Assembly (NCBI RefSeq): GCF_000004075.3
Contig: NC_026655.2
Span: forward strand, 7,502,001-7,566,000
DNA from: Cucumis sativus
Taxonomy: Eukaryota > Streptophyta > Magnoliopsida > Cucurbitales > Cucurbitaceae
Reading direction: 5' to 3'
Length of the DNA stretch: 64,000 nt
A model generated the notes under the pieces. It was given only the letters and a program-made list of their open reading frames with translations, searched no databases and was not told the DNA's origin. Position numbers and translations under genes: made by a program. Position 1 is the first letter of the stretch. Every line of letters begins with the position of its first letter. Below are positions 1-12,226 of the stretch, piece by piece.

Positions 1-1334
1 ATGCATAAATAGATTGATCCATCAAATGTCATTTCAATTACAGCTACAACATTTTTTATACTATATGTTCATCTTTACCCGACTGCAAGTCCACACACCA
101 AACATAAATTATACAAACTTTGAGTTTCTATAGCATATTTCTCTATATGTGATTTGAACTTAAAGATACCCAAATTCAAACTTTTCAAACAAAAAAAAAA
201 AACTCTTTAATAATTTTTGTCCATTAATTTCAAAGATCATTTGAATTTAATATATTTGGAAGTGTGTTTTACTACAATGGAATTAAATTAAAAGAAGTTT
301 ATATAAATACTTATTTTGCCTAGTTTTGTAGGTAACACATGTAGAATATGCATCTTTTAAGAAGACCAATCAACACCAAATTTATGTCTTATCTAATCAA
401 ATTAATTCAAACCAACTGTCCTAAAGTAGATAGTACACTCACTAGTTGCTTAGTACTTGAGTTATACTTATCTAGTTAATCTAACTCTTCAAACTACACT
501 ATCTTTTTATTATTCATTGACGAAATTAAAGGGGTATGTGTGACACTTTTAAGATTACTGTCTAATTTAGAAAATTGTGACTATACTAAAATTCGATGGT
601 GATAGAATTTATTCAATAATATAATTTATCTTATAAACTTCAAAAGTTTAATTTAAATTTGTTATATTTACCAATTCTTTTTGTGTTTTGTTATATGATC
701 TTATTGTTATTTGTGCAAGTGACCTAAACACATATGTTTGGTGGACATTTTGTTAGAAAGGGAACGTATTCTAAGATATCATAAAACAATTTTCTCATTA
801 AATTATCCTTTTAATTGTACTACTTTTTTACTTCTTCTAGTACTTCTAAAAAGTGTCTTTAAGTTTAGTTCGTCTACTTTCAATAAAAAAATTTAGTCTC
901 GTAATTATAAGAATGTCAATTTATACTCTTAAATTTTAGTTGTATCAATTTATATCATAAACCTTCACAAATGTATCAATTTACACCTTCATGTATTTGA
1001 TCCATTCCAACCAAAACATGTTTTTGTCTGAGGATGAATACTAAAATATAAGATATTTTCTAATAAAATGGTTGTGGCCAATAAATTAGAACAAATTTGG
1101 CACTTTCGGAAATAAAGTTGGAAGATAATATTGTAATTAATAAGAACACAACCCATAGGCTTATAAGTTATAAATACACAACCATAGTAGTGGGTGGCCT
1201 CCATTGATTGGCCGATGAGAATTCGCTTTCAATTTTAATTCCACTTTCAGACTTATATTAAAATTTGTTGTATAATATCATAAACAAATTTCACACAATT
1301 GAACTTAAAAGCTTTTGAATTCTATAGTATACTT
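1..1334. other. intergenic, no gene seen
   Basis: AT-rich spacer downstream of the glycosyltransferase. No open frame here resembles a known protein. Around 880-990 there is a short run of degenerate 'AATTTATA...' units similar to the repeat at 51575-51840. Confidence 0.6.
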
Positions 1335-2576
1335 TCATAATTTCATATTTACTATAATATCAACGATGCTTCCCTTCTCAACTTGAAGCTTTCGACTATG
1401 GTTGTTCCACAAATGTAGAGCCAAACTTTTTGTTTGAATGTGTCTCAATTTTGCAATTATCCATTTCAGGTGAACTCCATCTTTTGGACCTTGAAAAAAA
1501 GTTTTGATTCTGTTCCAAACAACCGGGTAAAACGCCGATGGAGGAAGAATAGTCAAGTTAAACTCACTATTTTGATTCAATCTTGATATTACTCTCGATA
1601 CTAAATAAGGTCCGTTGTGTCCCCATTTATTTCCGTCGAATGTTGTGGCAAATTCTTTGATAAATTGAAGTAGAAGTGGATGATTCTTGTCGAATATCAT
1701 CACTGCGTTGTTCAATCTGCTCCAATTTCCTGTTTTCAAATCCATGGTTTGAGCCCCAATTGCGTTTCGAAGATTTGTGAAGTTCTGTAGGATTATCACG
1801 TCGGTGTCGATGTAAATGCCTCCGAATTTATATAACAGAGTTAATCGGAGTAAATTTGAGAGATTTTGACCCAAAGAAATTTCACCAGCTTTTACAATTC
1901 CTTGTTGGAGTTGATTGAACCATAGCTCTGCTTCCGTGTTTTTGAAAATGACATCGAAATCCGGCGATATTGCCAGCAAGGAGAATCCCATTTCCGAAAA
2001 TGGGCTAAGAATTTGCTTTCCTTTTGCTGAATCGAGGGAATTTGAGACGATAATCAAACAGGGATTTTCATTTTCATGAACTTTGAATATACTCTGTATA
2101 GCCCATAACTCTCTATCACTAAACGAATCCAACGACGAAATCCAAGTCATGAAGAATCTAAGCTTACAGGAATTCGCTGCGAAAAACTCTTCAATCCTCG
2201 CTGAAAAGTCGCTTTCTTTCAATTCCGACCGGAGACTTCGCAGGCGGCGCTTATGCTTCCCGACTCTCTTTGCGGGCCGGGATTTGAGGTGGGGATGATG
2301 AAAAACAGAGGTATTTGATTTTAAGACCGGTGGTGGATGGTTTTCATGAATGGAAAACAGAAGATGGGTTGAAGTGGAATCGGCAGTGGGTCGTTTTTGG
2401 GGCGAGAAAGGAGCGGGATGAGGAATTGTCTTCTCCGGTGAGGGTGGGGAAATAGAGAAAACATGAAGGCCGTTGTAAGCCAAGAGGAAGAGAAGGAGAA
2501 GAGAAAGAAAAGAAGTGGGAAGGGATGAGAGAAAATGGAAAGTAAATTCCTTGAGAGGGTTGAAATTACCAATCAT
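1335..2576 (-). CDS. alpha-1,4-glycosyltransferase (Gb3-synthase-like), single exon
   Basis: Predicted 413-residue Golgi type II membrane glycosyltransferase of the DXD-sugar-binding plus alpha-1,4-glycosyltransferase (Gb3 synthase) family, like Arabidopsis At1g61050/At5g01250. A hydrophobic anchor near residues 15-40 follows a short cytoplasmic tail. The GGIYIDTDVIIL segment supplies the DXD motif (D257-T-D259) that binds the nucleotide sugar through a metal ion. The C-terminal part, with NHPLLLQFIKEF and WGHNGPYLVSRV, is typical of the family. The open frame runs upstream to 2768, but I chose the Met at 2576 because it gives the usual family length and because a TATA-like box at 2780-2787 would place transcription start near 2750, inside the upstream extension. 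The true acceptor substrate of the plant members is unknown, so the lactosylceramide name should not be taken literally. Confidence 0.9.
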   Translation of the reverse strand: MIGNFNPLKEFTFHFLSSLPTSFLSLLLLFLLAYNGLHVFSISPPSPEKTIPHPAPFSPQKRPTADSTSTHLLFSIHENHPPPVLKSNTSVFHHPHLKSRPAKRVGKHKRRLRSLRSELKESDFSARIEEFFAANSCKLRFFMTWISSLDSFSDRELWAIQSIFKVHENENPCLIIVSNSLDSAKGKQILSPFSEMGFSLLAISPDFDVIFKNTEAELWFNQLQQGIVKAGEISLGQNLSNLLRLTLLYKFGGIYIDTDVIILQNFTNLRNAIGAQTMDLKTGNWSRLNNAVMIFDKNHPLLLQFIKEFATTFDGNKWGHNGPYLVSRVISRLNQNSEFNLTILPPSAFYPVVWNRIKTFFQGPKDGVHLKWIIAKLRHIQTKSLALHLWNNHSRKLQVEKGSIVDIIVNMKL

Positions 2577-2779
2577 TGGAAATGGAGGAAGAAGAAGATG
2601 AAGAAAGAAGAAAGAAGAAGAAAAGTTCAGAGATTTGGTTTGAAGAAAGTGAAAGGCACTGACAAATGGAAGAGGAGAAATGGGAGTGAGTGAGTGAGTG
2701 TTTGAGTGTTTAGAAACACAAGAAAGTTGGAGAGTATTTGTTAATGGTGAAATAAATAAGAAATACAAATGGGAGAGTT

Positions 2780-2787
2780 ATTTTATA
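2780..2787 (-). promoter_or_regulatory. candidate TATA box of the glycosyltransferase gene
   Basis: On the minus strand the sequence reads TATAAAAT, about 205 bases before the chosen start codon. A start of transcription about 30 bases downstream would give a leader of roughly 175 nt rich in TTC/CTT. Position and composition fit a plant core promoter; there is no experimental support. Confidence 0.4.
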
Positions 2788-2799
2788 AAAAAAGGAAAA

Positions 2800-5700
2800 G
2801 GAGAATTGGTTGGGGAATGTGCATGTGCTTGTGAGGAAACCAAAAAGAAAGTTGTGAAAAGGAAGGGATAGAATTGTTGGTGTGGAGTGGGCAGGCTTTT
2901 TTAGCCTTTGCATTTTGTTTCTTTTTCCTACCTTGGAGTATTTGATGTTGCTATCTGAATTCTTGGACCATCACACTTGGGTTGCTTTTTTATTTGGGAG
3001 CATGGCATTGGCCACATTTCAATTCACTTTATTTTAAATCTACCTTAACTCTCCACCAATATTCATTTCAACTTCAACTCCATACTAACCCAATCAACTT
3101 TGACGACATGGACCTATCTCTACTGATTCCCTCTAACATCTAATCTAACTTTGCATTTTCAATAGACCAACTTCTACTTGGTGTTAATGATGGGGATATA
3201 TTCCTTCTGAGGTTTAATTTTGAGTGTAAATATGTAATTAAAAGTGAATGTTACATCTAGAATGAATCCTTTTGTTGACTTATGTCTTTGCATAAGCTCA
3301 TTCAACCAAAGAAATCTACCAAGTAATTATTTGTATATTTTTCTTTTGTAATTCCAATATTTTATTTGTAAATAACTTAACCAAATTACTAATTGCATTG
3401 TATGTAACTATAAACTTTGGTAATTCTGTTGTTATTTTTCAAATGTTTTTTTTATAGAAATATTATTTTGCAGTTGATTGATTATAATTACTTAGTTTAT
3501 TCAATAAATATTTAGTAAGTTTATATTTATAAAATATATGTTACTTGTGTTTCAATTATATAATATGATGATTTCAATTTTATATTTGTAGTTGTTGATA
3601 TTTTGTATGAGTTGTTTGAAGTTGTGACGTTGCATGAGTTATGTCAGAGTTGGGGAGCTTTTATAATTGTTGGTATTTTGTACGAATTGTTTGAAGTTGG
3701 TTTATATGTGGATAGAGTATTTTGTCATTTATGTATTTGTGCATAGAATACGAACTATGTGTCTTGAGTTATTTCTCGTTATAGATATAAGTTTCATATT
3801 AAAATTAAAACTTGTTTGAGGATTTTTTTATTTTTTAAAATCAGTATAATTGATCGATAAAAAATGCCAACCGTAAAAAATTGTCAATATATGAATAATG
3901 GTTAATGGGACATACATGGAATGAGAAAGGTTTGTTGATGGACTTTGTCATATACTTGATGGGCATCCCTTTCTTGGTGGCTTATTAATAAGATTTCAAA
4001 ATTTTTATTTATCCATTTGCCCTTCACATTAAGTTTAAATAACATATTTTCCAAAAGAGAAATTTTCAAAAATAGCAAATTTGATAATATTTACAACATA
4101 TAACAAAATTTCAAATTCTGTCGATAATAAAAATTGATACATTGATATGCTTTTATTAGTGATGTTGATAGACATAATAAAAGTGTATCAGTTTCTGTCA
4201 TCGATATAATCTAAAATTTGGCTACATATGGTCAATATTTTAATTTATTCTCCTATTATAAAAAATACTCCTTTAAAAATTATATATAATTTATTGTCAT
4301 AAATATTTTATTACAAATTTATTATTTATATTAAAACTTACATATTTAGTCCATTAATTAATTACCATAACTACTTTTATATAATTTAAAGATTTAAATT
4401 TATTGGATATCCTCGTATGGGATTAAGATTTGTATTTATTAAATATCCTGTGTAAATATGGTATGTGATTAAGATTTATTAATAATCATATGTAAATATA
4501 CATATATGGTATGCGATTAATTTTATTATGGTAATATTATAATCAAAATTTCTCCTTAATTATTTTTCTTTTGGTAATTTTATTTAAAAATTCTTTCCTT
4601 CATCCGGTCTCTCTTTCACTTTCTGATCTTTCCTCATCCATTCTTTCTTATTCTATTATCTCTTTCAAAAAGTTTCTGTGAGTGTATATTTATTTTATAG
4701 TATTAATTATGTGTATGAAATTGTAAAATATAGTATGATGGATGAAGTATATATGTCACATAATTTTATAAACTTTTACTGTATCAGAAATTGATTTTGG
4801 TTTAAATAGATCATTATATACCTATATTTACAATTAGTCAAGTATATATACCACGTCATTTTATTTCATTTTGCATTGTTTTTCATATATATCACGTAAT
4901 TTAATAATTTTTTATATATACTTATTACATTTCATCAAATTTGCATTGATTTTGGAAGTTAATTCTTACCATAGCTGAAACTGTTTTTTTATTTAAATAG
5001 ATCATTATATTTCATTATATATTTAACATAATATTAGATAACAATGTATGTGTGCATATTTTACATTGTATTTTAATTTTGTAACAAAGGGAAAAAAGCA
5101 AGTTGAGAGAAAAGAGTAAATTGAGAGAAAACTTCAAATAGATCACAAAGGAGCTGAATGATATACATCATATATATAATATATCATATATATTATGTCT
5201 ATCAAACTTGTAGATATACGTTCTAATATTTAAAATATATGCGGGTATTATTTAAAACATACATATGCACTTATAAAAAAACTTGAAGAAGCTTAACAAA
5301 ATAAAAAAGAATGGACGGAGAGAGAGAAAACTGAGACAGAAATGAAGATATATCTACTATATAAGTATATTGGAAGAAATTTTGACTAAAATTATTGGAA
5401 GAAAAATAATTTGGGAGAAATTTTGATTAGAATCGTGCCCTAATTAATTATTAATCATATTCCATATTTACATTAGAATACCTAAGAAATGAACATCTTG
5501 AAATTAAAGGAAAATAAATATATTAAATAACTAATAGACTAAATAAGTAAGTTTTAATATAAATAATAAATGTGAAATAAAATATTTGTGACATATATAT
5601 ATTTTCGAAATAATAAGGATCTTCACTTTCCGTATTTTCTTTCTTTTCCTAAAAAATTATGGCAAATATTGTGTCCAACATCTAAATAGAAATTTCTTCA

Positions 5701-6159
5701 ATTTAGGCTATTATAGTTAAAAGCTTTAAAAATAATAATAAATAAATAGTTTTTATATGTCATATTTTGACCTGATTTTCTTAATGGGTTTGTCTACTTG
5801 ATAAGAAGATGATGTCATTAAGAGGACATTTGCAATAAAAAAGGTCAATTGTGTAGCAGGCATGATATGATTTTAGGTATAGTTTCACTAAAAATGCATC
5901 TTAGAGGTAGTTGTCCTCTTTTATACTACTAATCATTCTTTTTTATCTAGCCAAAGTTGAACATTAATTTCAATTTTAATACAACTTTGATGATCCAGTA
6001 GGAGCAAGCACGGTCAATAACAACCAAAAGGAAGTGAAAGAAAAGAAAAGGAAATTAATGGAGAGAAATTGCCTAAAAAGCATTTACAGCTCTCTGTTTG
6101 ATTGCACTTGATGATCAAGCCCAAGAGCTAGAGGTTTTAAGTAGAGATATATACGATGA
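2800..6159. other. intergenic, AT-rich, contains a TIR element
   Basis: No coding region recognised between the glycosyltransferase promoter and the 3' end of the amino acid transporter. The main structure is the long-inverted-repeat element annotated separately at about 4283-5603. The rest is very AT-rich spacer. Confidence 0.6.
4283..5603. mobile_element. non-autonomous DNA transposon-like element with long terminal inverted repeats
   Basis: The left arm (about 4283-4675) and the right arm (about 5285-5603) are imperfect reverse complements over more than 300 bases. Matching landmarks include 'TATTATTTATATTAAAACTT' on the left (about 4319-4340) against its complement near 5558-5577, and 'AATCAAAATTTCTCC' at about 4541 against the complement near 5417-5431. 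The central 600 bases show no transposase frame. Long TIRs without coding capacity suggest a MULE-like or foldback MITE. Ends are approximate and I could not define a target-site duplication because both flanks are runs of TA. Confidence 0.6.
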
Positions 6160-9100
6160 TCAAGAGAAAAAATTGAATGTCTTCGCTTGAAGAATGATAT
6201 TCCTTAATGCTCCAATAGGGGCCAGCACCATCAATAACACTCCAATAATTATGCATATCTGAAATTGGAATTTTGCAAAATTATTAATTGATTTCTGATA
6301 TGTACGTACGTACATATCTGTATATTTTTAATCAAGTTATATAGTATAAAGTTAATTAAAATGAAAGGGGGATTTTGTTATAAGCTCTTACCCAATTAAT
6401 AAACCAAGAAAGGCTGTAACGTTTTGGCTTTTTGATGGCAAGCCACATAATGCAAGGCAGCTGCAAAAACGAAAACACACACACACATAGATCGAATACA
6501 AGGGATTGTATGTATTAGCAATGGCATTTAAAAGGAAGTTAAATATACATTCATATGTCTATGTATAAATAAAGAATATAAAAGATTTAGTAAGCTTACA
6601 TAGTAAGTTGTGGGAGCAAATGCAAAGCCTCCAAAGAAACTTAGAAGTCCGCCGAAGAAGGGAAACGTCATAGCAACCAACATAGTGAGGGCTGCAATAA
6701 CAATTAATAAAGTAATTTTCATTGTAAAAAACATAGGGAATAATGAATCATACAGTATTAAGAACATTCGACTCAGATTGATCATCCTATTTATGAAATG
6801 TTCGAATCTTGGGACAAAGTACATGTTCTTATTTTAAAATCTTGATCTTTGTCTAATCAAATCATTAGAGTTGAAATTATATTGATTCGAGGGTTTTAGT
6901 AATTGAAAAAATTAGGGTTCTCTTCCTGCTAGGACTTTTATTTCCCATTGTTAGGAATTTCCTATCAATACATATGAAAACATTAATTTTTGAGACAACC
7001 ACCTACTTCTAAACATCACTAGGATCATTGTAAAAAAAAAATTGTTGTTCAAGGACAAAGTACTTAGGTGCATCTTAGGCTTCAATCCACTAAATTATTA
7101 CTTAAATAGGGTGTATTAATTTAAGAAAGAAGAGATGAATGGTACGTACCAACGTAAGTAGTTCGTGTGACGAAACGAAGGCAACGAGAGGGCTGAAACT
7201 TCATTTGCTTAACCAAGAAAGACTCCAACATATCAAAAACAGGCATAGCGAAGATTTGGTAGCTACCAATAACATGAATGACAACGAACAAGTTGGCAGC
7301 AATGATAAGCCAAACAGGTCTGTTGAGGGATATAAGAATATTGTCTTGAACAGAATCTCCAAAGACCAAGTAGCCGACGAAAGCAACGGGGAAGTAACAG
7401 AGCGCGACCACCAAATAAGCGACAACGACGCCCTTCCACATTGGCTTCTTAGACGGGCAGTCCGGTGTGGAAGGGATAGTGGCTTGAATCTCAAGCACCA
7501 CATTGTGGCCTGCATATGCAAAGGCCACATCCCCTAAGCCTGATAAGAAGTTGAAGACGTTGCCTGCTGTGGTTGTGGCTCTGTGCCCGTAGCTAACGTC
7601 TGGAACTACACCCTTGTGTGCTGATGCCGCCCATGCTATTGTTGAATAACTGCAATTGTATAAATTCATAACATTATGCATTTGTATTTACATACTTCTT
7701 TAATTAATAAGTTTAAATACTACTTTGGTAAGTATACTTTAAGTTTCTGTTTAGTTGGATGGTTCATTTTAATTTTTATATCATTACTTTTGGTTGATTT
7801 TGGTTGATTTAATTTTCAAAATGTTTAGGTTCAGAAATATAAGGATTAAAATGAAATTATAATCAAAACAGTCTTTAAAATTTCCTAAGTTAAAAAGCAA
7901 TCCTAAGCCTTAAATTGTTTAGGCATTTTTTTTTAGAGATGTGACAAAAAAAAAATATAAAGATGCATGTAATATTCCACCCATCCTTCACCAACACTAT
8001 CCCTAGTCAAAATTGGAAATAATAATGATAATAATAATAACAAATACTTTTTAAAAAAATGTTCATAGGTTTATATGGCAAACTATATGATTAGACGATG
8101 GACTTCAAGAAAATATGTACACACGTACACTGAAGGGGTGCAGTTCAAACTACACTTAATTATCTCATCACATTACTTATGAACTGATCAATTCGAGATC
8201 CATTCTGAGTATTTTTATTTTTGTTTTAAAATAATGAATCAGAAATTCAAGAAGGGTATTAAAGTACCTCAAGGACATGACAGCAGCAGCAAGAGAGACA
8301 AGAGTGATGGAGTCGAAGCTAGGGAGATGGGAAAGAAAGAAGTGAACAGAAGCAAAGATCATGATGAAGTAAGTGGTCTTGATGGGCTTGCAGTCAGGGC
8401 AAGCCAAGTCATGGATCTTCTTCAAAGAGTTGCCACCAGTAATCATGTACACAATGTTCACACCAACTTCCACCATTAGCTGTTGTGGCACCACCACCCA
8501 TAGACCCATCTTCTCCCCGAAAGCGCGCTGCCCTAACTCATGGTACCTGTCGAATCTCTTCCCTGGTACCTCCTCGTGCATCTCCACCATTTGCCATAGT
8601 GTGTACAACGTTATTATCCATGATAATATTATCACCGCCACTCCCGGTCCCCTGTGTGACAAACACACAATAGATTAATTTAGTGAATATAAACATTTCT
8701 GTTTCGAAGTAATTTATGATTAGAGAATTAGATATATTGAACGACGTAAGATTACATCACAAAATCAATTAGTATAGTATCAAATTTATCTAGCAAGAGA
8801 TATCGTCATACCCCTGAAAGAAAAAAAAAATTAAACCCTTAATAACTCGAGCGCCCGATTGTAATATTTAGGGCTCAAATTTCATCATTATGGGTATAAG
8901 TGCTTTTTACCGTTTACCCTAAAAAAAAGTAAGAAAATCATTCCACGTAGGTATAATATAGTGGTAATGCACACATATAAGTGCAGTCGAAGAATTAAGG
9001 GGGGAAAAAAGGCGGCTGGAGGTACCAGCCGAGCTGCGACATGGCGTAAGGGAGACCAAGAACTCCGGCGCCGACCATGGCAGTGACATTGTGAAAAGCA

Positions 9101-9225
9101 GAGTACCACCAATTTCCGTTTCTGGATTGGGTGATCGGAAGCCAGTCGTTCAAATCAACTTTCTTGACCTGATCCGTCGTGGGTTTGATCTGCTGTTGAT
9201 CTTCTCCATTGTGGTTGATCTCCAT
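6160..9225 (-). CDS. LHT1-like: lysine/histidine amino acid transporter, LHT1-like
   Basis: A proton-coupled amino acid permease of the plasma membrane (AAAP/ATF family, LHT branch) that takes up neutral, acidic and basic amino acids. Exons in transcript order: 9225-9026, 8651-8268, 7649-7150, 6691-6600, 6460-6392, 6258-6160; all introns are GT...AG and the phases agree. The product is 447 residues (Arabidopsis LHT1 is about the same). The hydrophilic N-terminus leads into [20 protein letters not shown], the first membrane span and family signature. Later signatures are [34 protein letters not shown] and, near the end, [13 protein letters not shown]. The last exon carries the final membrane span and a short tail ending in FFS. 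About ten membrane segments are expected from the hydropathy. Product class is secure; which LHT paralogue it is, is not. Confidence 0.94.
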
Positions 9226-10590
9226 TATTGTTCTAATTCCTTTCTCTATATGTCTTTGTTTATAAGAATTTGAGTATTTGTTGAGTTCAGGATAATTCTG
9301 TTCGTGGAAAGATGGAGGAGTTGAAAGTGAAAGGCTATTTGTAAAAGCGCTTTAACTGAACCTCCTCTCTATTAGGAATACATTTTCTGCTTTTCTTATT
9401 TATTAATTAGTAATATTCTAACTAAATTATTATTTTAATTTAAAGAGTTTCTTTTACTTTTCTTTTTTATTAAATCTTTTACTTTTGTATCCAATGAAAA
9501 TTTATATGCGTCAACTTTTCATTTTTTAAAATAAATAATTAGAAAAATATGTCATTTCATTTTTAATACAGAAAATAAAAATAAATTTGAGAGAATTTCT
9601 TAATTAATATTTAAATATAAACTTTAATTTTATATTTAATGAAACTCTATACTTTCTTTTCCTTTAATACAAATTAGAAGTGGGGGATTACATACCACAC
9701 TATAACCCTTACCATAAACTTGGTATAAACTTAACTTAGTAGTTCTCATGGGCAATGTTTAAACTACTATGCTTCGTTATATTTAAGAAATATTCTAAGT
9801 GATATAAAAAAGTTAAATATTAGATACTGGTTATACCTCAATTGGAAACACTACTTTACAAATTACACTTAATTATTAGAATGAAATTTTCCATCAAAAT
9901 AATTAAGTTTTAATTTTTTATTACTTAACAACTTAGTTTTTCAAGTTTATAAATATATTTGTTAGCTAATCCGCGTACAAAATGAGAGAGTGGTTTAGTA
10001 ATTTGTCATTCAAAGTTTTAGATAATAAATTTAAGATAATCTAACACAATTATGTAAAAAGTGATACACAAGAGTTGTTCGAAGAGTTAAAATGTAATTG
10101 TGATGATTGAAATAAAGGAGGGTTGAAAATAAAGTTAGGAAAAAGATGGTTGGATTAAAAATTTAAGTTGTTAGTGTAATCTATGTTACAAATGGGATCC
10201 AATGTATTCAAATTCGAATATAAGTTTTTTATTAGCTTACAATATTATCGGCCATCAAACACGCCCTTGGCTTTAACAAATTCTTTGTTAGTGCTTTACC
10301 ACTTACCTTGACCACAACTCCAAGAATCAAATAGAGAAGTAAATGAATATATGTGGATATTATACATCAAATTCATTACCATCACAAGGAAGCTTCAATT
10401 CAATTGAGCTTACTTGTTTTTCTCTCTTTTTTCCGGCGAGGGTCACTGGGATCGTGTCTTTTGATGTCCACTTCTTGCCTCCTAATTCGATACGGCACCG
10501 GGATCTTCCTGAGGGTTTTTACATTCTCCGGTGGAAGGTATGGTCCGTCAGCTTTTCTTCTTTTTAAGAAACAATCCAAATCATAAATCA
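9226..10590. other. transporter upstream region and intergenic spacer
   Basis: Contains the transporter leader and promoter side. I see no clear TATA box. The block 10060-10266 is a dispersed repeat listed separately. The short frames at 10343-10590 have no recognisable product and adjoin the satellite-like repeat. Confidence 0.5.
10060..10266 (+). repeat. dispersed repeat, copy 1 (second copy at 38620-38868)
   Basis: Shares an ordered set of blocks with 38620-38868: 'GTTGTTCGAAGAGTTAAAATG' against GTTGTTTGAAGAGTTGGAATG; GGATCCAATGTATTCAAATTC against a diverged counterpart; and an end in CATCAAACACGCCC against GCCAAACACCCCC. The two copies lie in the same orientation. The element has no coding potential and is probably an old MITE-like repeat. 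Confidence 0.5.
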
Positions 10591-10616
10591 CAAATTTGGC
10601 TCTAATCTACACTCTT

Positions 10617-11060
10617 TGATCTTGTGGAACCTATTTAGATCGATAATAGTCGGCGGATAGGTGTAGAAACTCATCTATATTGCACAGAAAAAAAGCCAAG
10701 GGCCTAGGGGTCGGGTGGGACTCGTTCGTGGTGCACAACGGTTGCGCCAAAAACGGTCAAAAAATGGTCAAGGCTTTAGCCTACGAAAAATCGGCTGATT
10801 TTTAACCATGTGAAAAAAGTTCCGAAAATTCACAGATAACTACTAGGCGGCCTCACTTTGAGTAATATTAAAGTTTTTTTCCACAAAAACCGCTCGGAGA
10901 TGTCCAGACTCAGTTTTTATTTTCGTCCCAATACTTTTCTTCTAATGGTTTAGTTGTGTTTCTTTGATCTTGTGAAACCTATTTAGACCGATGATAGTCG
11001 GTGGATAAGTGTGGAAACTCATCTATATTGCACGCTGTATGACACAGAAAAAAAGCCCGC
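10617..11060 (+). repeat. 350-bp satellite-like direct repeat, about 1.3 units
   Basis: The block beginning GATCTTGTGGAACCTATTTA at 10617 recurs at 10967 as GATCTTGTGAAACCTATTTA, and similarity continues for about 70-90 bases (TAGTCGG, GAAACTCATCTATATTGCAC, the GAAAAAAAGCC run). The period is 350 bases. The unit is clearly more GC-rich than its surroundings. This looks like a fragment of a tandem satellite or the duplicated end of an element; there is no coding frame. Confidence 0.6.
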
Positions 11061-11701
11061 TTTTAAGGTAGTGTTTGTTTGATTACTTAAGGGGTGTTTT
11101 GGTGGTTGTGTGTTGCTTTGAGTCTGCAGGGAGTCTAGAGTTAATTTCTACGTCCATGTTGAGATGCTGAGTTATAAAATGAAATTTTTCTATGGATGAA
11201 ATTTGTGCACACTCAAGATCTTTATTTAGTAGATATAGAATTTCAACTTGTTTAATACTATCGTTTAATAACCATTTCAATGTTTTTTATTTTATAAATT
11301 TACGTTTTTTCTCCCCTTAATTTTTTATTAGTGGAAATCCTTGAATTTCTATTGAAGTTCGTAAAAACTTAATTTTCAAAATTTATCTGGTAGAAAATTA
11401 ATGACAAAACATAAAAACTTACATTTATAAGTTTAATTTTCAAGAACAAGAACTAAAGATTAAAGGTTTGATTTATAGAATGGATTAGAAAAATAAAGTA
11501 AAACAATCATAAAATTTCTAAAATAAAAACTAAAATTGGATTATTAGATGTGGTTCTAAAAGTTCAGTCTTTTCTTTTCTTGTTTTCAAATGACACATTT
11601 GAAATTAATTAATGCCTTAGAAACAAAAACGTTATCTAGATCAAATTCATGATTTTAAAAGGATTAATTTTTTTTTTTTCTTGTTTCAAATGATTTTCCA
11701 G

Positions 11702-12226
11702 GAAAATGGAAGAGCAGAGGCAGACTTTGGGAGATATAATGTGAATACTGTTCTGAGTAGAATATACACTCTCTTCTCTAGAAGTGGAATACCCATTGCT
11801 AAGAAACATCAAGAGATTATGAACATGGTTGATGAATAAACACCCCTCGACTGCCATGGCTGACCGATGAAGATCTCACCATCTAATGCAACTTTATATG
11901 AGCATTCTGGGTTTGAATCTGCCTTGCAAGTTCCTTACAGGTATGAAGTTTTCCTGATTCACCATTAAAGATGAAATTTGATTCAATTTTAGGAGAAAGC
12001 ATGAGCAGTTGGGCTTAAGCAATCAAAGGTTGAAGTTCCAGTTTTGTTGATGATGGGTGGAAAAGATTATCTAATGAAATTTCCAGGGATTGAAGACTAA
12101 GTCAAGACTGAGAAATTGAGGGAATTCATGGCTGATTTGGAGGTTGTAGATTTGGCTGATGGAACTCATTTCATGCAAGAGCAACTCTCACAACAACTCA
12201 ATCTCCTTTATCACATTTCTTACTAA
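11702..12226 (+). pseudogene. decayed soluble epoxide hydrolase (alpha/beta hydrolase) fragment
   Basis: Remnant of the C-terminal half of a plant soluble epoxide hydrolase. After a splice-acceptor-like CAG the frame reads GRAEADFGRYNVNTVLSRIY and LFSRSGIPIAKKHQEIM, typical of the cap region, then hits TAA at 11837-11839. A shifted frame then gives PWLTDEDLTI and the first frame returns as ATLYEHSGFESALQVPYR, so two compensating frameshifts are present. An intron of about 50 bases (from 11941, GTATGA...TTTTAG) is followed by VPVLLMMGGKDYLMKFPGIED, a TAA stop at 12098-12100, and an end with LADGTHFMQEQ, which contains the catalytic His region. The N-terminal exon with the nucleophile Asp is not seen upstream. 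It lies convergent with WAPL. Not expected to make an enzyme. Confidence 0.82.

Noticed and set aside
2083..2298. Plus-strand frame opposite the glycosyltransferase
   Set aside because: Mirror frame of a well-supported coding exon on the other strand.
2577..2768. N-terminal extension of the glycosyltransferase frame to a Met at 2768
   Set aside because: The extension is low-complexity Ser/Phe/Leu sequence, would lie at or upstream of the expected transcription start, and makes the protein longer than its family.
7139..8678. Plus-strand frames across the transporter exons
   Set aside because: Antisense shadows of the LHT exons, which carry clear membrane-protein signatures on the minus strand.
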